In this document: in pieces, positions 13,260 to 41,200 of the stretch | How positions within the stretch are numbered: the stretch's first letter is position 1 | How the letters are laid out: each line of letters begins with the position of its first letter | Notes under the pieces: model-generated | The model's database searches: none | Seen by the model: the letters and a program-made list of their open reading frames with translations, nothing else | What the model was told of the DNA's origin: nothing | Position numbers and translations under genes: made by a program | Assembly: GCA_037577475.1 (NCBI GenBank) | Contig: CM075189.1 | Coordinates: forward strand, 31,891,339-31,955,338 | Length of the DNA: 64,000 nucleotides | Reading direction: 5' to 3' | From: Chaunax sp. Z400 | Lineage: Eukaryota; Chordata; Actinopteri; Lophiiformes; Chaunacidae

Positions 13260-14335
13260 TTTCCAATCGCAGCAAGCAGCTGCTATAATTGGACTCCCAA
13301 CGATCACACGGGTATCAATATGGAGTTTGGACCCTGCTCTGTGGCTGCAGCGGCCACCACTATTCTTGGAAGACTTTCTGCAAGATTTTGGAGTGTCTGC
13401 GCCAGTTTGGGCCCATTAAGCAAAAGGAGATCTCAGGCAATGATGGCTGACAAGAAGGCTTGGTTGGCAAGGCTGTTCAAAGGGGATGATGTGCAAGTCT
13501 CTGTGCAGGTCCATGTAGTTCCTCCACACCAGACTTGTCTAACCATGTCTATGGTCCTCACTTTGTGCACAGCCATGCCAGAGCACCAAATGCCTTCCAA
13601 CCCATAGCATTAAGAACACGCTTCACTGGAACTACAACAGCCCCAGACAATTATCCCTCCTCCACATAACATGACGGAATAGGAAAGATACAGTCCAGTA
13701 AGTGGTGCTTCACCAGCCTCTGCATTACCCAGATTTGTTCATCAGACTCCCACACAGTCTGGAAGACATTTCCCCTGCTCCACAGTCCAGTTGCAGTGTG
13801 GTTCACACCACTCCAGCCGACACTTGGCATAACACACAGTGATACGAGGCTTGTGTGCTGCTGCTTGACCATGAAAATTAATTTAATGAAGCTCCCAATT
13901 TACTCTTGTGTGCTGATGTCTCTTCAAGTGGCGATTTGGTGCTCTGCAGGGAGGGATGCCACAAATAATAGGTGATTTTTTTTTTTTTACACCGTGCACT
14001 TCGGCAACCCTTGGCCCCACTCCGAGTTTGTTCGGTCTACCACTTTTTGGCTGAGCTGTTGTTGCTCCTTGGTGCTTCCACTTCACAACAATAACACTTA
14101 CTGCTGACCAGAGCAGATCTAATGGGGCAGACATTTCCCCCTTGAATCTTAGCAGAGGTGACATCTAATGACAGCACCAATTTTAGTCTATGAGCTCTTT
14201 ACCACCCATTCTAAATTCTGGTTGTCTATGGAGATTTCATTTGCTGGATTTTATGCACCTGTTAGCAGTGGGTGTGGCTTAAACACCTGAACCCATTAAT
14301 TAGCAGGAGTAACTTTTGGTAAGATGTTTTTCCCA
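13260..14335 (-). pseudogene. Tc1-family transposase pseudogene
   Basis: From right to left the minus strand encodes a helix-turn-helix part, VVKWKHQGATTAQPKSGRPN with KLGVGPRV (13883-14164), then a catalytic-core part, NVFQTVWESDEQIWVMQRLV with CIFPIPSCYVEEGG (13651-13872). The outer end at 14220-14335 (GGGTGTGGCTTAAACACCTG) is non-coding. Frames are broken, so it is dead. Confidence 0.72.
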
Positions 14336-15479
14336 TAGGAGTTGGAGGAGACAAAGTGTATTATGGTCTTTTTTGGTGGCCAAGAACACTGTGCCAAATG
14401 AATAATTATCTAGAGCAAATTTAGAAGATGATATCCTGTCATTGTTTAAGGTTCCATTTATGTTCCATTGCGAAGTGGCTGAAAATAGGACACCATTAGG
14501 AAGCCTTTTTTTTTACAGAAACATACACTTCAGCAAATTATGTAAAAATAAATGTAACCATCTGAGGGGGTTTTGCCTGGACAATCAGTTTTCTAATGAA
14601 GTTGCTATCCATGCTATGCTGCTGTGGCCTTCCAGAGTGTGTGAGTGTGTTTTTGTGTGTGGCTATATTGACACTGGGATGTCTGGTTGAGTGATGGGGG
14701 AGAAGCAGAGTTTAGATTCTATCCTCCTTCCTATCCTAAGCAGAAGGTCATCACTCATACAGACATAGTGGGAGGGAGAGTGGCAGTTCTCATCCAGGCA
14801 GGAAACACTGTGAACAGGTGAGTGTGTGTGTGTGTACATGTGAGAGAGCATGAATAAGGTGGAGGGAGCTGACCTGAGCTATGGCACTAAAAGGGACAAA
14901 GACAATGGAAGGAGGATGAAAAACAATTGGTAAACAGAGACATTGAAAACGTGTGAACACCTAACCATGAATGTAAGTATTGTCTCTTTCAGGCTACAAC
15001 AACCATGGCCTCCCTCCAACCCTCTGTCATCCATTTATTTTCACATTTTAGAAAGCAATTTTCATATACGTACCTGCTTCTCAGCAGTATGAAAACCGTT
15101 TGAATGTAAAGACTGCTGTCAGCTGCTAGCTCAAACACTACAAACCTCAAAAGCCTCATTAAACAGCACAATGAATCAACGCCACATTCATTCACCTGAC
15201 TGTACAGTCGGCACACTGTACAATCGTTGATTTGATAAGATGATCTGTCCCTGCAAGGTGGAGGTTTTAAACCTGAGTAAATGTAGTTCATTTGAGACTT
15301 TTTCACAGATTTAATTGTGGACATGGAAAGTATGACAGACTTCCTGCAGATAGAGTTCTATGTAAGATCTTAAATATAATGACTTGAAGAATATCTGATG
15401 AAAGGTTTGCATATTTAGGCTGTCATACTTTGTCTTAGGATGAAAATAATGAAAACACATAGATTATATATTAATATAA
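14336..15479. other. Intergenic region downstream of cspp1
   Basis: No exon, RNA gene or mobile element was identified. A few short TG-rich runs occur near 14640 and 14822. Confidence 0.45.
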
Positions 15480-15485
15480 TTTATT
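15480..15485 (-). terminator. Polyadenylation signal for cspp1 (AATAAA)
   Basis: The plus-strand TTTATT reads AATAAA on the coding strand, 216 bases beyond the cspp1 stop. It is the first canonical signal seen after the stop, giving a 3' UTR of about 230-250 bases. Confidence 0.55.
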
Positions 15486-15700
15486 TAGGAGAAAATTTAG
15501 TCATTAATAGGTTGTAAAATAGTTTTAAAAAACAACAACAATAAACAGGAAGAGCTGAGTGCTCAGATACAGACGTTCTCTTCTTATAATTCTGTTCCAA
15601 AAGCTTTGAGCTAAACCAACAATCTCAAAATTCAAAGGGGGCATCTGGGTTGAAGCTAGCTGTAAAATGGAAGGCATCTCCCACATTCTGGGACACAGTA

Positions 15701-32074
<16,374 letters not shown>

Positions 32075-32104
32075 CTCCAAACTGCCATGGTTGTTTATGT
32101 TCAT

Positions 32105-34523
32105 CACTACTGTAGACAGCATTATAAGATAACAGTGTGAAATGATGAAAGACTGCAAAAAGAATACAAGACATATTATTTGATTGGCCATGACAAAAAG
32201 TTTTCAACTGTGTCCCTGAGAGAGCCAAATGCATATAATCTTTATGACAGCCAAACCTATTGAGCTGTGAGGCATCATGCATTTCACTTTACTGGTCAGT
32301 CTATCAGTGGAGCTGATGGATCCATAAAAAGGATTTAAAGGCCTTTCAAAACCGTCTTAGGTGACCTTAAGCTGTGGGCAAAAATGGTTTCACATAATGG
32401 AGGTGCTAAAGACCAAAATATATAATATATATTTGATAACTTCTGAATTTCGTCTAAAACATTGTCAGCAGATTAAGAAACGTCACTGTCTCTTTAATTT
32501 TCCGTTGTCAGGCAACCACATTGAACACGATAGCGTCCCATTATTAGACAGCGTAAACCCGCTTAGCATCTTATCTTATCATTACAACAATGCAATTATT
32601 TTGAATATGTTAAATAACAAGGAGCGTAGCACGTTATATAGGCCAATCCTTGCTTAGTTTGTTTAATACAGCCTTTATCTTACATTAGCTAGCTTGTTAG
32701 CTTTCACTAAATGAAAAGCAAACTCAAAGTAAAACCAATTAGAATGACACTAAAACTGGGACAACAGCCTTTAACTAATGACTAGCTCCCGGCCCGCTAG
32801 CGTTAGCTATAGAAGGCAACTTTCAGTATTATACTCGTTAGCATGAAAACCCACCGTTTAGCGATGTCAGAATGTTGCCGGATAAGGCAATGTTTGCTAG
32901 GTTGCAATCTCTGGCGGCGCCTTAGCAATCTTTATAAACCCAACAATACCAGCAAGCACAAGTGTAAATTTGTGTTGTACTACCTCCGGTTTTAACTTTC
33001 AGAATAAAATCATGTTTCGCTGTTATATATCAGCTGATTATACAATTCTGGACATTTGATGTCTGTGTTTTAAAAGAGCCCAGACATTGTGCATGTACAT
33101 ATAGTTTTGTCTCAGTTATCCTGAATTCAGTCAAACCAAAGGTATTTCTCAATACATTTGTTTCTTTATATTTTCTTTGGAGATTTTTATCATTTTAGAT
33201 GTAGTAAAATATGTGGCTAAATGCAGTATCACCTTCAAATGCGAAATTATCATGGGAAATGTGATTGGTTCCAATGATTCCATTGTCAGCTCTTGTTCAG
33301 CACGCCTGTACATTCTCTGGTGTTGACACAGCACTGTGGATGTGGGTCTAAGGATGGATTAGACCTTTATGTGGACCCCTTGTTGTGTGTCAGCTACTTT
33401 GTGGCAATTTCAGTACATGCACACCTATTTAAAGAAGGATGTACTTTTTATTTGGTATGGTGAAACCTATTCTCTTCATCTACAGTATATCACATCCTAC
33501 TAGGGGTATAAATAACAACCTTTCACAATAAACAAACATGGCATAACATGGACCAGTGAGTCAACAAAACAAAGGGTAACACTTCACTTATCCATACGAA
33601 GTGGATTAACTAAAATCAGTACCATCATCAATCAAATGAGCAGGAAAAATAATTTATTTTTAAGGTTTTATGTACCTACATTTGCCATTTCAGGCTACCA
33701 ATAAGGTTTACCTTCTCTTGTTTACTAATACAAGACTGCATGTCAGTTCTTCTTTCCAACTGGTATTGTCTCTGATATGATTCCACTCTGAACCCTAAAG
33801 CATTTGACACAATACACGTATTTCATGTGGTTATAATCTCATACACAGCATAAAAAATTTTAAAAAATAAACAGACTTCACGAGAATACGATGCAAGTGC
33901 CAATTAGTTACATTTGTAAAAATAAACCAGTTTTAAAAAATAGAAATATATGTAGGACTAAAAACATAACTGTTTAAAGGCCTTTCAGTGGTTAATGGAA
34001 ATTTTCCCATTTTGGTTCTATACTGCCCGTTCTCCCATCCACAAAACATTGTATGCTCCTACTTTGAAGGAAGATTACACTTCCTGTCTTTGGACTCGCT
34101 CTCTCTAGCTCAACATGTAGCTTCACAGCTGTGTCGTTAAGTAAAGCTGCTGACGCCCACTCACCCTCCAGACTCAACCCATCCCGTGGGGAACACATGT
34201 TGCATTCATGTTGATCTCGGAAAAAACAACTGCGAAAACCTCTTCCATCCACCATTGGTTCCTCAACGACTTCCACAAAAAAAATTTTTTTAAATGGGGT
34301 TATTTTTTTAAATCCATGAGTAGTTGTAGTGGTTGTTTTTAAATCATTTTAATTTGAAAACTACATCTACCCCATGCCATATAAATGCTGTGTTTTCTGG
34401 TTCAGGACCTGCGTCAATAATTTTCATATTTATAATATTCATGGATAATATTACACCTTAGTAAATATTATAGTTCCAAGTAGCATTTTAAGAAATTCAA
34501 CTGCCACAACTTTTTGTTTGCAA
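32105..34523. other. Intergenic region between cspp1 and snx25
   Basis: The right end of cspp1 (5' UTR, probable promoter near 32.9 kb) lies here, along with the sequence downstream of snx25. No other coding exon was recognised; the open frames present (for example 33992-34276 minus) have no conserved motif. Confidence 0.5.
32870..32960 (-). promoter_or_regulatory. Candidate cspp1 promoter region with RFX-like half sites
   Basis: A small CpG-containing stretch about 0.8 kb upstream of the cspp1 start. It contains GTTGCC plus GGCAAT at 32874-32891 with too wide a spacer for a classical X-box, and at 32893-32905 the coding strand reads GCAACCTAGCAAA, a partial match to the RFX X-box (GTNRCC N0-3 RGYAAC) with two mismatches. 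RFX control is usual for ciliary genes, so this is a reasonable but unproven promoter call. Confidence 0.3.
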
Positions 34524-34529
34524 TTTATT
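34524..34529 (-). terminator. Possible polyadenylation signal for snx25 (AATAAA)
   Basis: A plus-strand TTTATT gives AATAAA on the coding strand, 766 bases after the snx25 stop. It lies in AT-rich sequence typical of a 3' UTR. Other signals further left cannot be excluded. Confidence 0.4.
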
Positions 34530-35294
34530 GCTTATATAAATGCTCTCTAAACATTTTTTGGTAAAAATAAAATCTATCAATAATAATCATAAATAAAATC
34601 ATCACAATGACTTTTACATGACATTATATTGCACAATTATAAGCCTTAACAAGAATCACAGAATACAAGTGTTGTTGCTCAGGTCACGTGGAGGAATGTT
34701 CAGAGGTCCGTAGGCAATGACACGCATGGTCTTTGCTGTATTTCATCAACGTCTTTAGATTATCACATCTACAAACAATCAAGTTGTTTACTTTCACAGA
34801 TTGTTACCCTGCCTTGTAATCTATAGGCCACTATGATTTACACAGGAACACAAGATTTCCTCTTAATTTGTTGTGGTACAGAGCTGATGTCTCAGTGCTA
34901 TTGAATAAGAAATCACTGCAGATGTTGGTCACATACTGTTATACCTAGAATTTGTTCTTGTGTGAATGTCGACTTTCAGGTACAGATGTGATCTATCTAT
35001 TTAGATGGCCTTAAGAGGAATAGGAAGAATTCTGCGGTTCCTCACACATTTAGATCTTTACCACAACAACGTCAAATAGCAGCCCTTTCAGTCTCATGTC
35101 AGCCCATCTTTTCATCATTTCACAGCAAAGTCCTACCGACAGAATCAGCATGTATCTCCGACCAACACAGCTGCTTCCTGTTGAGGTTTAACCAGACAGC
35201 CATCTCTGTGTCTAGCTTGGCAGTTTAGGATTGGTGAGCTGCAGAGAGCCCTAAGAGATCCAAAGACTCAGTGAATGTATTGAATAATGTGTGT

Positions 35295-38234
35295 TCAGAA
35301 GTTGTCCACCTCCGCTCTGAGTTCAGGGCACACTTCCTTGAGTAACATTTCGATCAATACCTAACAAAGACAATGAGACAAAAACATTATGTACTGTATG
35401 CAGCTCTCGTTACACATTATGTCATAAATTCTATGAAACCCGTTTTATGTGAAAGGTATTGTAAAATATAACATGTATTATTCTTACATAGAGAAGATGT
35501 TTGTTAGCATTAGCCTCCTGCAGGGCATTGAAGATCTTAATGATTCCATAGCGGGCATTCTGCTGGCCAACTAGATTTGCTAGTGCATCTGATAGAAAGG
35601 ATCAGATTCAAACATAGCAAAGAGGTCAGATGATTCACATTTCAGGTATGTATAAGATCTGCAGCTCATGTTTGTGTATCACTTGCTACCTGGAATGTTG
35701 TCAAGTAGTTTCTGTTGAGCTCGTTCCTTAGTTTCACTGCGTTCACTGTCCGTTCGGACCTTGACATGTGGTGCTAATTTCCCATCTGGCCAGAAGGTGT
35801 CCCTGAACACGCTGATGTAACACACCAACATCTGCTCACAAAAGATCCAGTTTACTGTGTCCCGGATCTGTCTGAAATAAAGCAGAGAGGAGGATGTTAC
35901 TCTCATGGCTGATCTCACATCCATCCAGCAGAGTAGGACAGGACTCGTATTCACCAACATTAAGATAATCCTCTGAGTAGGCTCATAACTTGGCCTAAAA
36001 ACTTCCAATAAGGAGTCCTGGCTGGGGAGTGGGTTAGGAAACCTCTCAGAAAAACTCTAAGCAAAAAAACTTTTCTCTTAGTGAGGAGGTGTGGTTGACC
36101 CCATTGTCCGTACAACAAAGTCTTTTAAAAACTGTGACTGGTTGATCAAAATAAAGTAAAAATAAACTCTTAGTGATGATGGGAATCATATGAACAGTGA
36201 AATTGATTATGGAATACAGTCTCTCTTGAGAAATGGTAATTATCATCATTTTACAATATCTTATGTAATGAAAACCTCTGTTTAATAAATCGTCATCGAT
36301 AATTAAAAAGAAGCCTACATAATGTGTGAAAGGCCTATTCAAACAGTGGCCTGTTCATATGCTGATAGTTATATTTATTGGTTTACATCTATTTACCATG
36401 CTGGTAATTTTAGTGCTTAATCAATTTGATATTTATGTGCATGAAATGATTTTAAGAGGAAAATCCGTGTCACAGGGCAAGCCAAGAGTCAGGAGTCGGA
36501 GAATATAGTGCAGCAGAAAAATGCCTCATTCTCTCTGGTTATCTGAACCAGTGAGGAGCGTGGAAAGTGAAGGAATGTGTGGAGAGGGAAGACAGGGACT
36601 GTTAAAGCATTTTAATTCTTTGTGTGATCTCTATGTTGATCAAAGGTTGCAACACACCCAATCCATCATTGCTGCACTGATGCATTTTTCCAGTTGCCAA
36701 ATATATTGTGTTGTGGTCATTTTCATCTGAGCAATTTCTGAGATCAACCTGAACAACATTATCACAACAACATTATCACAACAACATATCTGAAGTCACA
36801 CGTTTGCTTGTTACTCAAATCATGTAGCAGACACACAGTGAATAAATAAAACATTTGTCAATTCTACAACAAATTGGAAGTTTAACATTGATAGTTAAAT
36901 AAATGAGTTGAACAAATTATGTGTTGGTTCTTAATCATTAACATGCAAGTTTTTGATCATGTAAGAGCCCCCGAAGCCAAAGGTAATTAAAATGACAACT
37001 TGCTAGAACTTACTTGTTGATAGTTCGTCCAAATGTCACCTGGACTAGTGCAATTAGAGTCTTCCTCACCCACTTAAACACTGAGACAAAGAGACAGAGA
37101 AGGAAAGTGATGAAATAAATTCACTCAGATGTTATAAGAATTCATGATTTAGCCCCACAAAGACAGGACTTAAAACAAAAACAACAGAGATGTGCCACAG
37201 AGAGATTTCCAGTTTCTTCATATACACCGATTAGCCATAACATTATAACCACTGACGGATGAAGTGAATAACATTGATTATCTCGTTACAATGGCACCTG
37301 TCAGTAGGTGTGATATATTAGACAACAAGTGAACATTTTGTCCTTGAAGTTGATGTGTTGGAAGCAGCAAAAACGTTCGAGCATAAAGGCCAAATTCTGA
37401 TGGCTAGACGACTAGGTCAGAACATCTCTAAAACTGCAGGTCTTGTCGGGTGTTCCTGGTCTGCATTGGTTAGTACAAACTAAAAGTGGTCTAAGAAGCC
37501 CAAGGTTCACTGATGTGAGTGGGGAGCAAAGGCTAGCCTGTGTTGTCCAATCCCACAGAAGAGCTACTGTAGCAGTAATTGCTGAAAAAGTTACTGCTGG
37601 TTCTGATAGGAAAATGTGTCTGAACACACAGTGCATCACAGCTCGCTGCGTTTGGGGCTGTGTAGCCGCAGACCGGTCAGAGTGCCCATGCTGACCCCTG
37701 TCCACCTCAGAAAGTGCCTCCAATGGGCATGTGAACATCAGAACTGGACCACGGAGCAATGGAAGGGAAAGGTTTGAGAAATACATCAAGTTCAAGGTGT
37801 TGACTTGGCCTCCAAAGTCCCCAGATCTCAATCCAATCCAGCATCTGTGCGATGTGGTGGACAAACAAGTCCAATCCATGGACACCCTACTTCACAACTT
37901 ACACACACACCTTCTGAGGTCTTGTGGAGTCCATGCCTCAACGGGTCAGAGCTGTTTTGCTGATGAAAGGGGGCCTACACAATGTAAGGCAGGTGGTTTT
38001 AATGTTATGGCTGACCTGTGTAGGTCTCTGACTCTTTCATGTTAGACTTTTTTATTTGTATGTGGATAAAAAATGGCCAATTGCAGTGATTTAAAAGTAT
38101 TCAGTGCTCTACTCACTTCCTCTGAGTTCAAAGATCTCTCCTATGAGCATGAAGCATGGTTCAGCCAGGGCATCTCTCCTCCCATCTGCCTCATCACCGT
38201 AGTCTGACAAGTCACTGTCATCATCAGCCTCCTC
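35295..38234 (-). other. snx25: snx25 nexin-C region and stop (exons 17-21)
   Basis: About residues 795-971. Acidic DDDSDLSDYGDEADGRRDAL leads into the nexin-C domain: ALAEPCFMLIGEIFELRGMF, VRKTLIALVQVTFGRTINKQ, IRDTVNWIFCEQMLVCYISV, then FRDTFWPDGKLAP. It ends MLLKEVCPELRAEVDNF with TGA at 35295-35297. Human SNX25 ends a few residues longer (QLKAGQV), so the tail differs. Confidence 0.93.
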
Positions 38235-41200
38235 CTATACATGTAAATTACACACAGCACATGTAATCCAAACAAGGATCCAATTTAGCTCGAGGAGTGA
38301 GACCTGTCCACAGTATACTGCTGCATTCACAGTCAGGAATGAATGTGTACCTCAGTATGGGAGAAGAAATCTCCAGGTAGCCTCTCCAGGAAGGAAGCCA
38401 GAGAGAAAGACGATTTCTTCTGGATTGACATCACCTTCAAACATCCAACAGGATAACTTCATCATACAAAGATATCAATGCTCTAAATTGGCCAAAGCTA
38501 TGAATGACCTCATTTGGACAAATACAAACTTCATGGAGGGCTGGGACATTGTATACATCAATTACAAGTTAAATCAGGCACAATAACATGACAGCAGTGG
38601 TACCTCTGGGGAAGTGGGAAGACGTTTTACTATACTGACCAACAGTAGAAACGCTTTTTTTTTTATGTCATGCCATCCTCTTCATTTAAATATCAAAGGC
38701 AAATTATGTTTTGCATATCTTTATTCACCCCTTAGCCATACAGAAAAATCATATTTTGTGCAAATTAGTGGTTACCTTAGTGTTTACAAGTCAAAAAGTG
38801 TGGATGGTGAGACAGAGAACAAAAACAGACAGTACAGCGCGTCTGCCTCCAGCATTTATCACTACTTTACACCTCCTGAATGGATAAGACGGTTAATCTG
38901 GATTTCTTCCTGCAGTGCAGTGACAAGTTGTTCATGTGTTGCTGGAGCAGGATCGCTCTGTCTCACCCGGTGACCCTGAACGTCACACAGATGCTCTATT
39001 TGAGATCTGGTGAATATGCTGGCCAAGGAAGGACAGCGACATTGTTCTGGTCCAGGTAGACTACTTCTGACAGACACGAGCCACATGTGGTCTGGCATTG
39101 TCATGCATGAAGGTGATGCCTGATTGCTGTATCCTGGGAATGACGTGTGGACCTAGGACCGTATTTCAGTAACGGATGGCTGTCAGTTTACCATGGATCT
39201 GGACAAGTTCTGACCATCATCCATTAGCAGTGGCTCCCCACATCATGATACCACGACCAAATGCTCCACTTCCTGGATCTATACCTGGATCCCCACGGCG
39301 ATGGTACGAAGCCAACGACCATCAGCTATGTACAAGTTAAATCTGGGCTTGTCACTAAATGTGATCTCCGTCCACTTTGCAATCAGTCATAACATCTGTA
39401 ACATCTGTGCTGCACGTGTTTGCCGAGTTCTGACGATAGCATCCCAACTGCCCGTTCACGCACGTTTTTTCAGGAATCATGACATCATTGTTTCTCTAGG
39501 ACATTACTTACACCTGGTGAATTATCACCTTGGCCAGGCATTTTCAATCATGCAGAAAAAAATCTCACCAACACCATCATTTACTCTGAAATGCACCAAT
39601 GACTGTTGTTTCTATGTTATGACTAAATGATGGTTATTCATGATTTAACATGTGTTGGTTGTGGGTACTTAAAAATGTCTATTCAGTGAATCACATGATT
39701 GTTTGTTTCAGTAGATTCGGGCTAGTGAATAGAAATTACAGGATTTTTTATATTATGCGTTTCCACTGTTGCTCAGTATGAATTGTACATGTTCATAGGA
39801 CATATGATAATGAGCAGTCCGGTCTCTTTGAAATGAAAGGATGAGAAATCAGTTACCTTGAGGTGCTCTGGGGATGGGCTGAGGAACGCATAGAGAGCCT
39901 CTGACTGGCACAATCGCTCATCCATCAACAGACGCTACACACAAACACTGATGCTGATGTTATCAACAGTATTTAAGTGGTATCATCAAATAGAAAGAGA
40001 CCATGTGTGAATAGAGTTGGGTGTTGTAATAGAACCCAACATTTTTGTCAGACCTGTTTCGACCATTTTTCGAATGTTTTAGCCATTTTAAACTTGTATC
40101 ATTTCTTCTGTAGTTTCACCATTTATCCAATGTTCTAGAGAACCAGAGTTTCCCCTACCATTGTACAGGCCTGGCGAGCCCAATGAGACTCCCCACCAGG
40201 CCAACAACAGGCCAAAAAAAGATATTTTTTTTATATGCCACATATCAAATATTCATTCATTCGAAAAAAATCGTTTACATTTGGGCATTTTGCCTCTGTG
40301 CTTGCGCTGTTCTGAAAAGCACTGTGTTGGGGTGGGTGGAGTGAATGATCTTGTCCTTACTAGTCACGACTCTATTCATATTCTTTCTTTACTCATATTC
40401 TCTGATAAGGTTAACAAACCGGCCAGGTAGCTGAACCCACTGAGGTGTGTGGTACTCTAACCACCCCTAACCCCTCAATATAACAGCAACACAAATCGAG
40501 CAAAGAACAGGCATAAAAAAATTATTATCGTTGTCTGATTGTATTACTGTGACCCGTCTTATGTTTATGTACTGTTTGAGGCACATTTCTGTAATTCTAA
40601 TCCAAAATGATGTTAACACAACAATGAAATAAATAAGGTGTATAGAACTTCACTTAATTATTTCACAATTATTTGGCGCATGCCCCTAACCCCACTAGCA
40701 AGCTCAGTTTTTGGACCTCGGTATGGTTATGATGTGTTTCTTTTATTTGCTGTAACTTCTAGTGAAATGAAGTGTGGTAGTGTGTAATAAATGCAGTTTA
40801 TTGAGTCATCCTCTCGTTGGGATCACTTTGTTCTAAGTGTTTTACATGGAAATAAATAACCAAAAATTTGGTGCGTGTGCATAGTCTCCATCAGCTCTCG
40901 CCACCGGGCCTAAAACAATTTCTAGGGGAAACACTGAGAACCATTTCAATAATTTATTTAACCCTGAATAACAGCTGCTAGTGTTTTTACATTTGTGCTG
41001 CGTTATGTTCAAGTTAAATCAGGTTTACTTGCAAGTATACAGAGAAGCAGAATCTATTACAGCAGACGATGGAAAAGGCAGTGATGCTAGCCAAGGTTAT
41101 CTAACTTTACAATGTGTACTGTTTGCATGTTTACCTGGAGAAAGGCATTGAGCTGAGTTTTACTCTTGTCTAAGAACTTCTGGTCAATGGATTTGAAGGG

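Noticed and set aside
13146..13607. 153-residue plus-strand ORF as a gene
   Set aside because: It is the opposite strand of a Tc1 pseudogene whose transposase motifs read on the minus strand.
33992..34276. 94-residue minus-strand ORF near the snx25 3' end
   Set aside because: No recognisable domain, no splice support and low-complexity flanks; treated as chance.
36326..36508. 60-residue ORF with a hydrophobic segment
   Set aside because: No conserved motif, splice context or start context; it lies in a snx25 intron in repeat-like sequence.
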